A stretch of DNA of 64,000 bases from assembly GCA_036362985.1 (NCBI GenBank), contig JAYGXS010000004.1, forward strand, positions 39,283,626 through 39,347,625. Direction: 5' to 3'. The notes under the pieces are model-generated. The model ran no database searches. It saw only the letters and a list, made by a program, of their open reading frames with translations, and was not told the origin of the DNA. The translations under genes and the position numbers were made by a program. Below are positions 45,155 through 57,114 of the stretch, one piece after another. The stretch's first letter is position 1. Each line of letters starts with the position of its first letter. The DNA is from Ligula intestinalis (taxonomy: Eukaryota; Platyhelminthes; Cestoda; Diphyllobothriidea; Diphyllobothriidae).

Positions 45155-48100
45155 CGAGTTCGATATATTCGCTCAGAAATGTGCGAACACTGATCATATT
45201 GGCTTCCGAAATAAACAAAGTTCATGTGGTGGTCAGAGGTCCCAAACGGGTGACCGCCTGCCAGGCCGATTCCGGCCAAATCATAATAGCAGCAAGAGGG
45301 GTATGACAGCGTCTGGGCGTAACTAGAAACAGAACTATTTTGGGCTTATTAGCCTTCATCAGCCAATATTAACACTGAACAACAAATGGTAAGAAAACAC
45401 AAACAAACGCACTTAGAGACATCGCAGTTGGTTTACTACTTGGGACTACCAGATGGGGCATAAGCACTTAATCGAACCGCAGTTCATCAGCGCCTCGCCA
45501 CCTGCCATTTGCTGTCACTGCAGATCAGGTATATATTCACTCAGAAATGTGCAAGCACCGAGCATATGGGCTTTTGAACTAAACAAAGTTCATGTGGTGG
45601 TCAGAGGTTCCTAACGGGTGACCGCCTGCCAGGCGGATTCCGGCCAAGTCATAATAGCAGTAAGAGGGGTATGACATCGACTGGGGTAACTTGATACAGA
45701 ACTCTCTTGGGCTTATAAGCCTTCATCAGCCAAGCTTAACCATGAACACCAGCTGGACAGACAACACAAGCAAACGCACTTACGGACATCGCAGTTGGTT
45801 TACTACTGGAGACTACCATATGGGGTATTAGCCCTTAATCGAACCGCAGTTCATCAGCGCCTCGCCGCCTGCCATTTGCTGTCACTGTAAATCAGGTATA
45901 TATTGACTCAGAAATGTGCGAACACCGATCATATGGGCTAGCGAACTAATTATAGATCATATGGTGGTCGGAGGTCCCAAACGGGTGACCGCCTGCCAGG
46001 CCTATTCATGCCAAGTCATAATAGCAGTAAGAGGGATATGACAGCGTCAGGGGGTTACTTGATTCAGACATGTTTTGGGCTCATTAGCCTTTGTCAGCCA
46101 TGCATGACCTTGAACACCAACTAGTCAGACAACACAAACAAACGCACTTACAGATGGCGCAGTTGGTCTACCATTGGGGTCTATGAGATGTTTCATAAGC
46201 AATTAATTGAAACGCAGTTCATCAGCGCCTCACCACCTGCCATTTCCTGGCACTGCGGATCAGGTTTATACTCACTTAGAAATGTGCAAGCACCGGGCAT
46301 ATGGGCTTTTGAACTAAACAAGGTTCATGTGGTCGTCGGAGGTCCCCAACGGGTGACCGTTTCCAGGCCGATGCGGGCCAAGTAATAAAAGCAGTAAGAG
46401 GGGTATGACATCGACTGGGGTAACTTGATGCAGAACTTTTTTGGGCTTGTTAGCCTTTATCAGCCAAGCTTAACCCTGAACGCCAGCTGGACAGACAACA
46501 CAAACAAACGCACTTACAGACGGCGCAGTGGGTCTTCCACTTGGGTCTGCCAGATGGGACGAAAGCGCTTAATCGAACCGCAGTTAATCAGCGCCTCGCC
46601 GCCTGCCATTTGCTGTCACTGCAAATCAGGTATATATTCACCCAGAAATGTGCGAACGCCGATCATATGGGCTTCCAAACTAAACATAGTTCATGTTGTC
46701 GGCAGAGGTCCCCAACGGGTGACCACCTGCCAGGCTGATTCCGGCCAAGTCATAATAGCAATAAGAGGGGTATGACAGCGTCTGGGGGTTACGTGATACA
46801 TATATGTTTTGGGCTCATTAGCCTTTGTCAGCCAAGCACAACCTTGAACACCAGCTGGTCAGACAACACAAACCAACGCACTTACAGATGGTGCAGTTGG
46901 TCTACCACTGGGGTCTATGAGATGTTTCATAAGCAATTAATTGAAACGCAGTTCATCAGCGCCTCACCACCTGCCATTTCCTGGCACTGCGGATCAGGTT
47001 TATACTCACTTAGAAATGTGCAAGCACCGGGCATATGGGCTTTTGAACTAAACAAGGTTCATGTGGTCGTCGGAGGTCCCCAACGGGTGACCGTTTCCAG
47101 GCCGATGCGGGCCAAGTAATAATAGCAGTAAGAGGGGTATGACATCGACTGGGGTAACTTGATGCAGAACTTTTTTGGGCTTATAAGCCTTAATCAGCCA
47201 AGCTTAACCATGAACACCAGCTGGACAGACAACAAAAGCAAACGCACTTACAGACGAGGCAGTTGGTTTTCCACTGGGGCCTGCCAGATGGGACGAAAGA
47301 GCTTAATCGAACCGCAGTTCATCAGCGCCTCGCCGCCTGCCATTTGCTGTCACTGCATATCGGGTATATATTCACTCAGAAATGTGCAAACACCGGGCAT
47401 ATTGGGTTTGAACTCAACAAAGTTCATGTGGTCGTCAGAGGTTCCTAACGGGTGACCGCCTGCAAGGCCGATGCCAGCCAAGTAATAATAGCAATAAGAG
47501 GGGTATGACAGCGTCTGGGGGTTACGTGATACATATATGTTTTGGGCTCATTAGCCTTTGTCAGCCAAGCACAACCTTGAACACCAGCTTGTTAGACAAC
47601 ACAAAAAAATGCACTTAGAGTTGGCGTAGTTGGTCTACCACTGGTGTCTATAAGATGTTTCATAAGCAATTTATCGCAACGCAGTTCATCAGCGCCTCAC
47701 CACCTGTCATTTCCTGGCACTGCGGATCACGTATATATACACTAAGAAATGTGCAAGCACCGGGCATAACGGCTTTTGAACTAAGCAAAGTTCATGTGGT
47801 AGTCAGAGGTCCCCAACGGGTGACCGCCTGCCAGGCCGATTCCGGCCAAGCCATAATATCAGTAAGAGGGGTATGACAGCGTCTGGGGGTAACTTGAAAG
47901 AGAACTGTTTTGGGCTTATTAGCCTTCATCAGCTAAGCGTTACCGTGAACAACAGCTGTTAAGACAACAAAAACAAACGCACTTACAGACGACGTAGTTT
48001 GTTTACGACTGGTGTCTACCAGATGTTTCATAAGCACTTGATCGAAAGCAGTTCATCAGCGCCTGACCACCTGCCATTGGCTGTCACTGCAGATCAGGTA

Positions 48101-51100
48101 TATATTCACTCAGAAATGTGTGAAAACCGGTCATATGGTCTTCCAAACTAAACCTAGTTCATGTTGTCAGCAGAGGTCCCAAATGGATGACCACCTTCCC
48201 GGCCGATTCCGGCCAAGTCAAAATAGCAGTAGAAGGGGGAATGACATCGTCTGGGGTAACTTGATACAGAACTTTTTTGGGCTTATTAGCCTTCATGAGC
48301 AAAGCTTAACCCTGAGCACCAGTTGGTCAGACAACACAAACCAATGCACTTAGAGACGATGCAGTCGGTCTTCCACTTGGGTCTACCAGATGGGCCGTAA
48401 GCACTTAATCGAACCGCAGTTCATCAGCGCCTCGCCGCCTGCCATTTGCTGTCACTGCAGATCAGGTATATATTCACTCAGAAATGTGCAAACACCCGGT
48501 ATATTGGCTTTTGAACTAAACAAAGTTCATGTGCTGATCAGAGGTCCCCAACGGGTGACCGCCTGCCAGGCCGATTCCGGCCAAGTCAAAATAGCAGTAG
48601 AAGGGGGAATGACATCGTCTGGGGTAACTTGATACAGAACTTTTTTGGGCTTATTAGCCTTCAGGAGCAAAGTTTAACCCTGAGCACCAGTTGGTCAGAC
48701 AACACAAACCAATGCACTTAGAGACGACGCAGTTGGTCTTCCACTTGGGCCTTCCAGATGGGGCATAAGCACTTTATCGATCCGCAGTTCATCAACGCCT
48801 CGCCGCCTGCCATTTGCTATCACTGCATATCAGTTATCTATTCACTCAAAAATGTGCGAACACCGATCATATGCGCTACCGAACTAATTATATATCATAT
48901 GGTGGTCGGAGGTCCCCAACGGGTGACCGCCTGCCAGGCCGATACCGGCCCAGTCATAATAGCAGTAAGAGGGGAATGACAACGTCTGGGGGTAACTTGA
49001 TAGAGAACTGTTTATGGCTTATTGGCCTTCATCAGCCACACATAACCCTGAACACCATTTGATCAGACAAAACAAAGAAACGCACTTACAGACGACGCAG
49101 TTGGTCTTCCACTGGGGTCTGCCAGATGGGATGAAAGCACTTAATCGAACCGCAGTTAATCAGCGCCTCGCCGCCTGCCATTTGCTGTCACTGCAGATCA
49201 GGTATATATTCACTCAGAAATGTGCAAACACCGATCATATGGGCTACCGAACTTATTATAGATCATATGGTGTTCGGATGTGCCAAACGGGTGACCGCCT
49301 GCCAGGCCTATTCATGCCAAGTCATAATAGCAGTAAGAGGGATATGACAGCGTCAGGGGGTTACTTGATTCAGACATGTTTTGGGCTCATTAGCCTTTGT
49401 CAGCCATGCATGACCTTGAACACCAACTAGTCAGACAACACAAACAAACGCACTTACAGATGGCGCAGTTGGTCTACCATTGGGGTCTATGAGATGTTTC
49501 ATTAGCAATTAGTCGAAACGCATTTCATCAGCGCCTCAGCACCTGCCATTTCCTCGCACTGCGGATTAGGTATATATTCACTAAGAAATGTGCGAGCACC
49601 GTGCATATGGGCTTTTGAACTCAACAAAGTTCATGTGGTCGTCAGAGGTCCACAGCGAGGGACCGTTGCCAGGCCGATTCCGGCCAAGTCATAATACGAG
49701 TAAGAGGAGTATGACATAGTCTGGAAGTAACTTGATACAGCATTTTTTGGGCTTGTTAGCCTTTATCAGCTAAGCTTAACCCCGAACACCAGCTGGTCAG
49801 ACAACACAAACAAACGCACTTACAGACGAAGCAGTTGATCTTCCACTTGGGCCTAACAGATGGGGCATAAGCATTTTATCGAACCGCAGTTCATCAGCGC
49901 CTCGCCGCCTGCCATTTGCTGTCACTGCATATCAGGTATATATTCACTCAGAAATGTGCGAACACCGATCATATGGGCTTCCGAACTAAACATAGTTCAT
50001 ATTGTCGGCAGAGGTCCCCAACGGGTTACCACCTGCCAGGCCGATTCCGACGAAGTAATAATAGCAGTAAGAGGGGTATGACATCGTCTGGGGTAACTTG
50101 ATACAGAACGTTTTTGGGCTTATTAGCCTTCATCAGGCAAGCTTAACCCTGAGCACCAGTTGGTCAGACAACCCAAACAAACGCACTTACTGGCGGTGCA
50201 GGTGTTTTACCACTGGGGTCTACCAGATATTTCATAAGCACTTAATCGAAAGCAGTTACTCAGCGCCTCACCACCTNNNNNNNNNNAACTAAACCTAGTC
50301 CATGTGGTCGTCAGAGGTCCACATCGGGTGACCACGTGCAAGGCCGATTCCAACCAAGTCAAAATAGTAGTAAGAGGGGTATGACAGCGTCTGGGGGTAA
50401 CTTGATAGAGAAATGTTTCGGGCTTATTAGCCTTCATCAGCCAAGCATAACCGAGAACACCAGCTGCTCAGACAACACAAACAAACGCAATTATAGACGA
50501 CGAAGTTGTTCTTTCACTGGAGTGTACCAGATGGGACGTAAGCACTTAATGGAAACGCAGTTAATCAGCGCCTCACCACCTGGCATTTGCTGTCACTGGA
50601 GATCAGGTATATATTCACTCAGATATGTGTGAATACCGATCATATGGGCTTCCGAACTAAACATAGTTCATGTGGTTGTCAGAGGTTCCCAACGGGTGAC
50701 GGTGTGCAAGGCCGATTCCAGCCAAGTCATAATAGTAGTAAGAGGGGTATGAGAACGTCTGGGGGTAACTTGATACAGAATTCTTTTGGGCTTATGGGCC
50801 TTCAGCAGCCAAGAAAAACCCTGAACACCAGCTGATCAGACAAAACAAAGAAACGCACTTACTGACGGCGCAGTTGTTTTACCACTGGGGTCTACCAGAT
50901 GTTTTATAAGCACATAATCGAAAGCAGTTAATCAGTGCCTCACCACCTGCCATTGGCTGTCACTGCAGACCAGTACATATTCACTCAGAAATGTGCGAAC
51001 ACCGATCATATGGGCTTCCAAACTAAACATATTTCATGTTGTTGGTGGAGGTCCCCAACCGGTGCCCGCCTGCCAGGCCTATTCGGGCCAAATCATAATA

Positions 51101-53008
51101 GCAGTACGAGGGGTATGACAGAGTCTGGGGGTAACTTGATACAGAACTCTATTTGGCTTATAAGCCTTCATCAGCCAACCATAACCCTGAACACCAGATG
51201 CTCAGACAACACAAACAAACGCACTTACAGACGGTGCAGTTGGTCTACCACTGGGAACTTCTAGCTGTGGCATAAGCACTTAATCAAACCACAGTTCATC
51301 AGCACGTCGGTACCTGCCATTTCTTCTGTCACTGCAGATCAGGTATATATTAACTCAGAAATGTGTGAATACCGATCATATGGGCTTCAGAACTAAATAT
51401 TGTTCGTGTGGTGGTCAGAGGTCACCAACGTATTCCCTCCTGCAAGGCCGATTCCGGCAAAGCGATAAAAGCAGTAAGAGGGGTATGATAGCTTCTGGAG
51501 GTAGCTTGGTACAGAACTCTCTTGGGTTTATTAGCCTTCGTCAGCCAAGCATAACCCTGAACGCCAGCTCTTCAGACAACACAAACAAACGCACTTACAG
51601 ACAGTGCAGTTGTCCTACCACTTGGGTCTAGCAGATGGTTCATAAGCACTTAATTGTACCGCAGTTCATCAGCACCTCGGCACCTGCCATTTGCAGTCAC
51701 TGCAGATCAGGTATATATTCACTCAGAAATGTGCGAACACCGATCATATGGGCTTCCGAACTGCACGTAGTTCATGTGGTGGTCAAAGGGCCCCAACGGG
51801 TGTTCGCCTGCCAGGCCTATTCGGGCCAAGTCATAAAAGCGTACGAGATGTATGACAACGTCTGGGGGCAACTTTATACAGAACTCGTTTGGGTTTATTA
51901 GCCTTCATCAGCCAAGTATAACACTGAACACCATCTGATCAGACAACAAAAACAAACCCACTTACAGACGGCGCAGTTGGTGTACCACTGCGGTCTAGCG
52001 GATGGGTCATAAGCACTTAATAGAACAGCAGTTCATCAACGCCTCACCACCTGCCATTTGCTGTCACTGCAGATCAGGTGTATATTAACTCAGAAATGTA
52101 TGAACACAGATGATATGGGCATCCAAACTAAACAAAGTTCATGTGGTGGACAGAGGTGCCAACGGGTGACCGCCTGCCATGCCTATTCGGGCCAAATCAT
52201 AATAGCAGTACGAGGGGTATGACAGCGTCTGGGAGTAACTTAATACAGAAATCTTTTGGGCTTATTAGCTTTCATCAGCCAAGCATAACCCTGAACACCA
52301 GCTGTTCAGACAACACAAACAAACGCACTTACAGACGGCGCGGTTGGTCTTCCACTGGGGTCTACCAGGTCGGCCATAAGCACTTAATCGAACCGCAGTT
52401 CATCAGCGCTTCGCCTCTTGTTATATGCTATAACTGCAGATCAGGTATATATTCACTAAGAAATTCGCGCACCCTGATCATATGGGCTTGCGAACTAAAC
52501 AAGGTTCATGCGGTGGTCAGGGCTTTCCAACGGGCGACCGCCTGCAAGGCCGATTCTGGCCGTGTCATTATATCAGTACGAGGGGTATGACAGCGTTTGG
52601 TGATTATTTGATACGGAACTGATTCAAGCTTATTAGCCTTAATCAGCCACACATAACTTTGAACACAAGCTGCTCAGACAACACAAATAAAAGCACTTAA
52701 AGACGGCGTAGTTGGTCTTCCACTGGGGTCTTTCAGATGATTCATAAGCACTTAATCGAACCGCAGTTCATAAGCGCCTCGCCATCTGCCATTTGCTGTC
52801 ACTGCATATCAGGTATATTTTCACTCAGAAATGTGCGAACACCGATCATATGGGCTTCCAAACTAAACATAGTTCATGTTGTCGGCAGAGGTCCCCAACG
52901 GGTGACCATTTCCAGGCCAATTCCGGTCAAGTCATAATAGGAGTAAGAGGGGTATGACATCGTCTGGGGGTAAATTGATACAGAACTTTTTTGGGCTTGT
53001 TAGCCTTC
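45155..53008 (+). repeat. Satellite array, ~367 bp monomer, plus orientation (~21 units)
   Basis: The landmark CAGTTCATCAGCGCCT (and variants) recurs at about 45478, 45847, 46216, 46581, 46950, 47315, 47683, 48049, 48417, 48786, 49153, 49520, 49888, 50254, 50560, 50929, 51294, 51663, 52030, 52397 and 52766. The spacing is 365-369 bp, except 306 across the N gap. Each monomer also carries CACTCAGAAATGTG, GGTGACCGCCTGCCAGGC, GGGGTATGACA and AACACAAACAAACGCACTTA. Open frames of 60-150 codons through it are by-products of the repeat. Monomers differ by several per cent up to about 15 per cent by eye. Confidence 0.95.
50277..50286. other. Assembly gap (10 N)
   Basis: Ten N inside the satellite array. 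The flanking monomer is about 60 bp short of the normal spacing, so the true gap is larger, or a collapse has occurred. Unit counts near it are not reliable. Confidence 0.99.
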
Positions 53009-54872
53009 ATCTGAGTGAATATATACCTGATATGCAGTGACAGCAAATGGCAGGCGGCGAGGCGCTGATTAACTGCGTTTCCATTAAGTGCTTACGTCCC
53101 ATCTGGTACACCCCAGTGAAAGAACAACTTCGTCGTCTATAATTGCGTTTGTTTGTGTTGTTTGACCAGCGGCTGTTAATGGTTATGCTTGGCTGATGAA
53201 GGCTAATAAGCCCGAAACAGTGCTCTATCAAGTTACCCCCAGATGCTGTCATAACGCTCTTACTGCTCTTATGACTTGGCCAGAAACGGCCTGGCAGGTG
53301 GTCACCCATTCAGGACCTCTGACCACCACATGAACTTTTTTTATTTCGAAAGCCCATATGATCTGTGTTCGCACATTTCTGAGTGCAAATATAAACCTGA
53401 TCCGAAGTGACAGCAAATGGCAGGTGGCGAGGCGCTAATAAACTGTGGTTAGATTAAGTGCTCATTACCAATCTGGTAGAAACCAAGTGGAAGACCAAAT
53501 GCGACGCCTGTGAGTGCTTTTGTTTGTGTTGTCCGATCCGCTGGTTTTCGGGGTTATGCTTGGCTGATGAAGGTTAGTAAGTCTGAAACAGTGCTGTATG
53601 AAGTTACCCCCAAATGCTGTCATACCCAACTTACTGCTATTATGACTTGGCCGGAAACGGCCTGGCAGTTGGTCACCCATTGAGATCCTGTCACCACCGC
53701 ATTTCTTAGTGAATATATACCGGATCCGCAGTGACAGCAAATCGCAGGTGGCGAGGCGCTGATGAATGGCAGTTCGATGAAGTGCTTATGCCCCATCTGG
53801 TAGATCCCTGTGGTAGATCAACTACGCAGTCTGTAAGTGCGTTTGTTTGTGTTGTCTGACTAGCTGGTGTTCAGGATTATGCTTGGCTGATGAAGGTTTA
53901 TAAGCCTGAAACAATTCTGTATTATTTTACCAACAGAATCTGTAATATACCTTTTACTTCTATGATGACATTGCAGGAAATGTCCTGGCCGGTGGTCACC
54001 CATCGGTAACCTCTAACCACCACATGATCTTTGCTTAATTCGGAAGCCCATATGATCTGTGTTCGCAAATTTCTGAGTGAATAAATACCTGATCTGCAGT
54101 CACGAGAAATGGCAGGTGTCGAGGCGTGATTAATTGCTTTTCGATGAAGTGCGTATGACCCGTGTGATTGACTCCAGTGGTGGAGCAACTGTGCCGCCTG
54201 TTAGTGCGTTCGTTTGTGTTGCCTGACCAGCTGTTGTTCAAGGTTATGCTTGGTTGATGAAGGTAGATACGCCAGAAAATGTTCTGTACCAAACTACCCC
54301 CGAATGCTGTCATACCCAACTTACTGCTTTTATGACTTGGCCGGCATCGGCATGGTATGTGGTCACCCGTCCGAGACCGCTGACCATCACATGACCTTTG
54401 TTTTGTTCGGAAGCCTATTCGATCGGTGTTCGCACATTTCTGAGTGAATATATACCTGACCTTCAGTGGCAGCAAATGGCAGGTGGCAAGGCGCTGATGA
54501 ACTGCGGTTCGATGAAGTGTTTGTGACCCATCTGTTAGACACCAGTGGTGGACCATCTGCGCCGTCTGTGAACTCGTTTGTTTGTGTTGTTCGAGCAGCT
54601 GGTGTTCAGGGTTATGCTTGGCTGATGAAGGCTAATAAACCATAAACACTGCTGTACCAAGTTACACCTAGATGCTCTCATACCCCACTTACTGCTATTA
54701 TGATTCGGCGGGCATCGGCCTGGCAGGAGGTCACCCTTTACGGGACCTCTGACCACGACATAAAATTTGTGAAGTCCTGGCAGGAGGTCACCCTTTACGG
54801 GACCTCTGACCACGACATGAAATTTGTGAAGTTTGGAAGCCTATTCGATTGCACATTTCTGAGTGAATATAT
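53009..54872 (-). repeat. Satellite array continued in minus orientation (5 units)
   Basis: From 53,009 the same monomer reads in reverse: GCAAATGGCAGGCGGCGAGG and its variants appear with GGCGCTGAT-like marks at 53,062, 53,425, 53,755, 54,120 and 54,490. The spacing is 363, 330, 365 and 370 bp; the short unit lacks about 35 bp near 53,700. The block ends at 54,872 with GAGTGAATATATAT. Divergence from the plus units is somewhat higher than among neighbours of the plus block. Confidence 0.92.
54719..54832 (+). repeat. 57 bp direct duplication inside the last satellite unit
   Basis: Two copies of 57 bp (54719-54775 and 54776-54832) with a single difference (CATAAAA against CATGAAA). This looks like a recent slippage or unequal exchange in the terminal monomer. 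Confidence 0.95.
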
Positions 54873-55443
54873 ATGTAGTTATTTTCCTAATAGAAACGAA
54901 AATGCGTGTTTTCGACCATAATTGAGAATGCAAGGCGATCACAGTAACCAAAGTTTTATCGTCCTCGCGTTCGGAAATTATGCAAGCTCCAACATTCAAA
55001 GTTAATAGTCACACGAATTGTCACAGTATTTATGAGTAAATTTATCTAGGCAGGCCAATGACTGTCGTTGGAATGCGGCCATGGGCATGTCTCCTCAGGG
55101 GGCGGTGGTGGCCGGCCGGTCATGTTCTTTGCTAAGCATATATCTGTAAGCTTTGAGTGACAGATTTCGCGGACCATATGAACCAATAGGGCTGTAACGA
55201 ACTCTTATAGACCCACTGCCAAGAAAATCAAATATATCTACGTTGCTGTTTCCCTTTTGCAGTTTCTACAGTAGTAATGAAACGGAAATTGGTAAGTATC
55301 TATTCCAACCTTTTTAGACAAGGAAATGGCAAGTTTAAGCTGGTGTGATAATGGTAGGTGACGGGTGAGTTGGGGCCAGGTGAAGTTGGTTAGAATTGCC
55401 GGGTAGATGACCTTTGCGAGCTCTCAGATGAAGGGTTGCTCAC

Positions 55444-55667
55444 TTTTGAAAATAAGCTACATACGCGGTACGCTGCACACTCGCAGCTTTCAGATCTGAG
55501 AGTGGAAACACAGAAGCAACTGAAGGAGTGGATAGTGTGGCAAGTGGTGGCTTGACAAAGCCATAATTCTGCATCAGCCTTTCGGTTAATCGACAAAATG
55601 TTGCGGCACAAGTGCTGTCAGAAACAGGCGCTAAAATGTGGTGAACTTCTACTGGAAAGCTGTCCAT
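55444..55667 (-). CDS. Candidate first coding exon of an unidentified minus-strand gene
   Basis: ATG at 55,667, then 74 codons and two bases to the donor CAAAA then GTGAGC. The peptide begins MDSFPVEVHHILAPVSDS and contains CAATFCRLTERLMQNYGFV and ATLSTPSVASVFPLSDLKAA. It looks like real protein and has no repeats. If the donor is not used, a TGA follows at once. No domain is recognised. A link across the satellite to the exons at 44,733 and 42,281 is possible but not shown: phases need at least one more exon. Confidence 0.4.
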
Positions 55668-55679
55668 GCTCAGTAGTTA

Positions 55680-56680
55680 ACTATACCGTAGACTTGACGA
55701 AGAACGTTTTCGGAATAAGTCACCAGTGTCGAAAGGTGGAATAGTCGACTACAGAAGTTTTCTCAAGTCAGAAGTCAGTAAGACCAATTAGGTAGGACAG
55801 TGTACTGTAGAAAAAGGAGCTAACAAAGGACTCTGTAGAAAAGAGCGGCTCACAGTATGCAAACCAGTTGTTGTGTTTGTGTTCTGTGCTCTGCGCAGGG
55901 TTGGAGGCGACCCCTGACCTGTCCTACCACCAATCAGGAAATGGGTCACGCTGATTGGGGGACGTCATTTACGATAAGTCGAACAAGATCGTCCGGGGTG
56001 GGTATGAGCCCGCAGGACTGACAGGCTCCGCGGCGAAAACACGATGAGTAACGGACAGTCACATGTGGGCCTGCAGTCTGGCAGAGGAGAAAAAGTGTCC
56101 GCACAGGGCTGATCGCAGGACCGCCGCAAGTCTCACGCGACGCAGGATATCATATTCTAATGAGATTTGTACAATCGTCTTGCAAATGCGTGTATAGGGA
56201 AGAAGAATTGTATTGAATAAAAAGATACCATGTAGTACTTATAAAATTCGCACTGGATGAAGTCTATGCTGCGTACATTATGAGTGGTATTTATAAACAT
56301 GCAAAGACGATGTTTTTGAAATGAATATTGTACGTTCTTCAAGAATTACATAATAAGAAGCCTTTTAAATACTAAAATATACCCTTCTAGTGAATACAAA
56401 ATTGGAAAAGGAAGTGATTTGTTATAAAGTGAATATGCATATTCATATTTCGGATCATATTTTCTTTTGACCATATTTGAAATTGTAAGCGCATAAAAAA
56501 TCAGTTTAAAAATGCATACAACTTAAATAGTCAGTTTTTTGTCTTTGCAGGCGACTGAAAAGGCGAACACTCAAACGCTGGTAGTTTGGCGTGTCGGTAA
56601 TATGTTAAGATTATGTAGCAGGTTTCTAAATATTACAACTCGACGTAAATAATTCTTCCTAATCGATCGGAGGTTGAGGT
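55680..56680. other. Stretch without recognisable genes
   Basis: A CpG-bearing part (55,860-56,140) is followed by AT-rich sequence. No frame or repeat that I can support. Confidence 0.4.
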
Positions 56681-56689
56681 GTGCTAAGT

Positions 56690-56760
56690 GTCTGGCAAAG
56701 TTAAATGGCACGCCTACGCGTACCACACTCGCCCTGGCTCCTTTATCCTAAATGTTTTGG
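56690..56760 (+). repeat. Dispersed repeat fragment (GGCACGCCTACGCGTACCAC)
   Basis: GGCACGCCTACGCGTACCAC, then TCGCCCTGG, resembles the core at 38,185 and 41,572. A 140-codon frame begins here (56688-57110), but its composition is not protein-like. Confidence 0.35.
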
Positions 56761-57114
56761 CCTTATTCAAGTATTATCGAATCTCACATAAAGGGGATTG
56801 CAATAAAGGTTACACACGACCGGACGCCCAGTCCGAAGTACATGCGACTTCCCACGTCATCTTGCAACCTTCTGAGTCCCCACTATTAATTTGCCATGAT
56901 AGTCTAGAAACAAATTTGCTGGCTGCGCGTGCGGTAAGTAAAGTAAGCGTTGGACCGACCCTTCTTTTTTCCCGTTCTTCTTGCCCCAGCCGTCTGACCG
57001 AGGTTCATTTCTGCCAAATGCGTTTGAACGCAGTCGCAGCTGCGATTTGGAGCTGCCGCACAACGCGCGCCCAGCGGGCGCGTCTGCCTGTTTTAAAGTT
57101 CCGCGCGTAACTTG

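Noticed and set aside
46188..53309. Many 60-150 codon open frames with similar peptides (for example HLIEPQFISASPPAICCHC)
   Set aside because: They are the same satellite monomer read in two frames; the peptides start and stop with monomer variants and show no sign of selection for protein.
45155..54872. Regularly spaced repeats that might suggest a CRISPR array
   Set aside because: The unit is 367 bp with similarity along its whole length, there are no unique spacers of constant size, and the context is eukaryotic.
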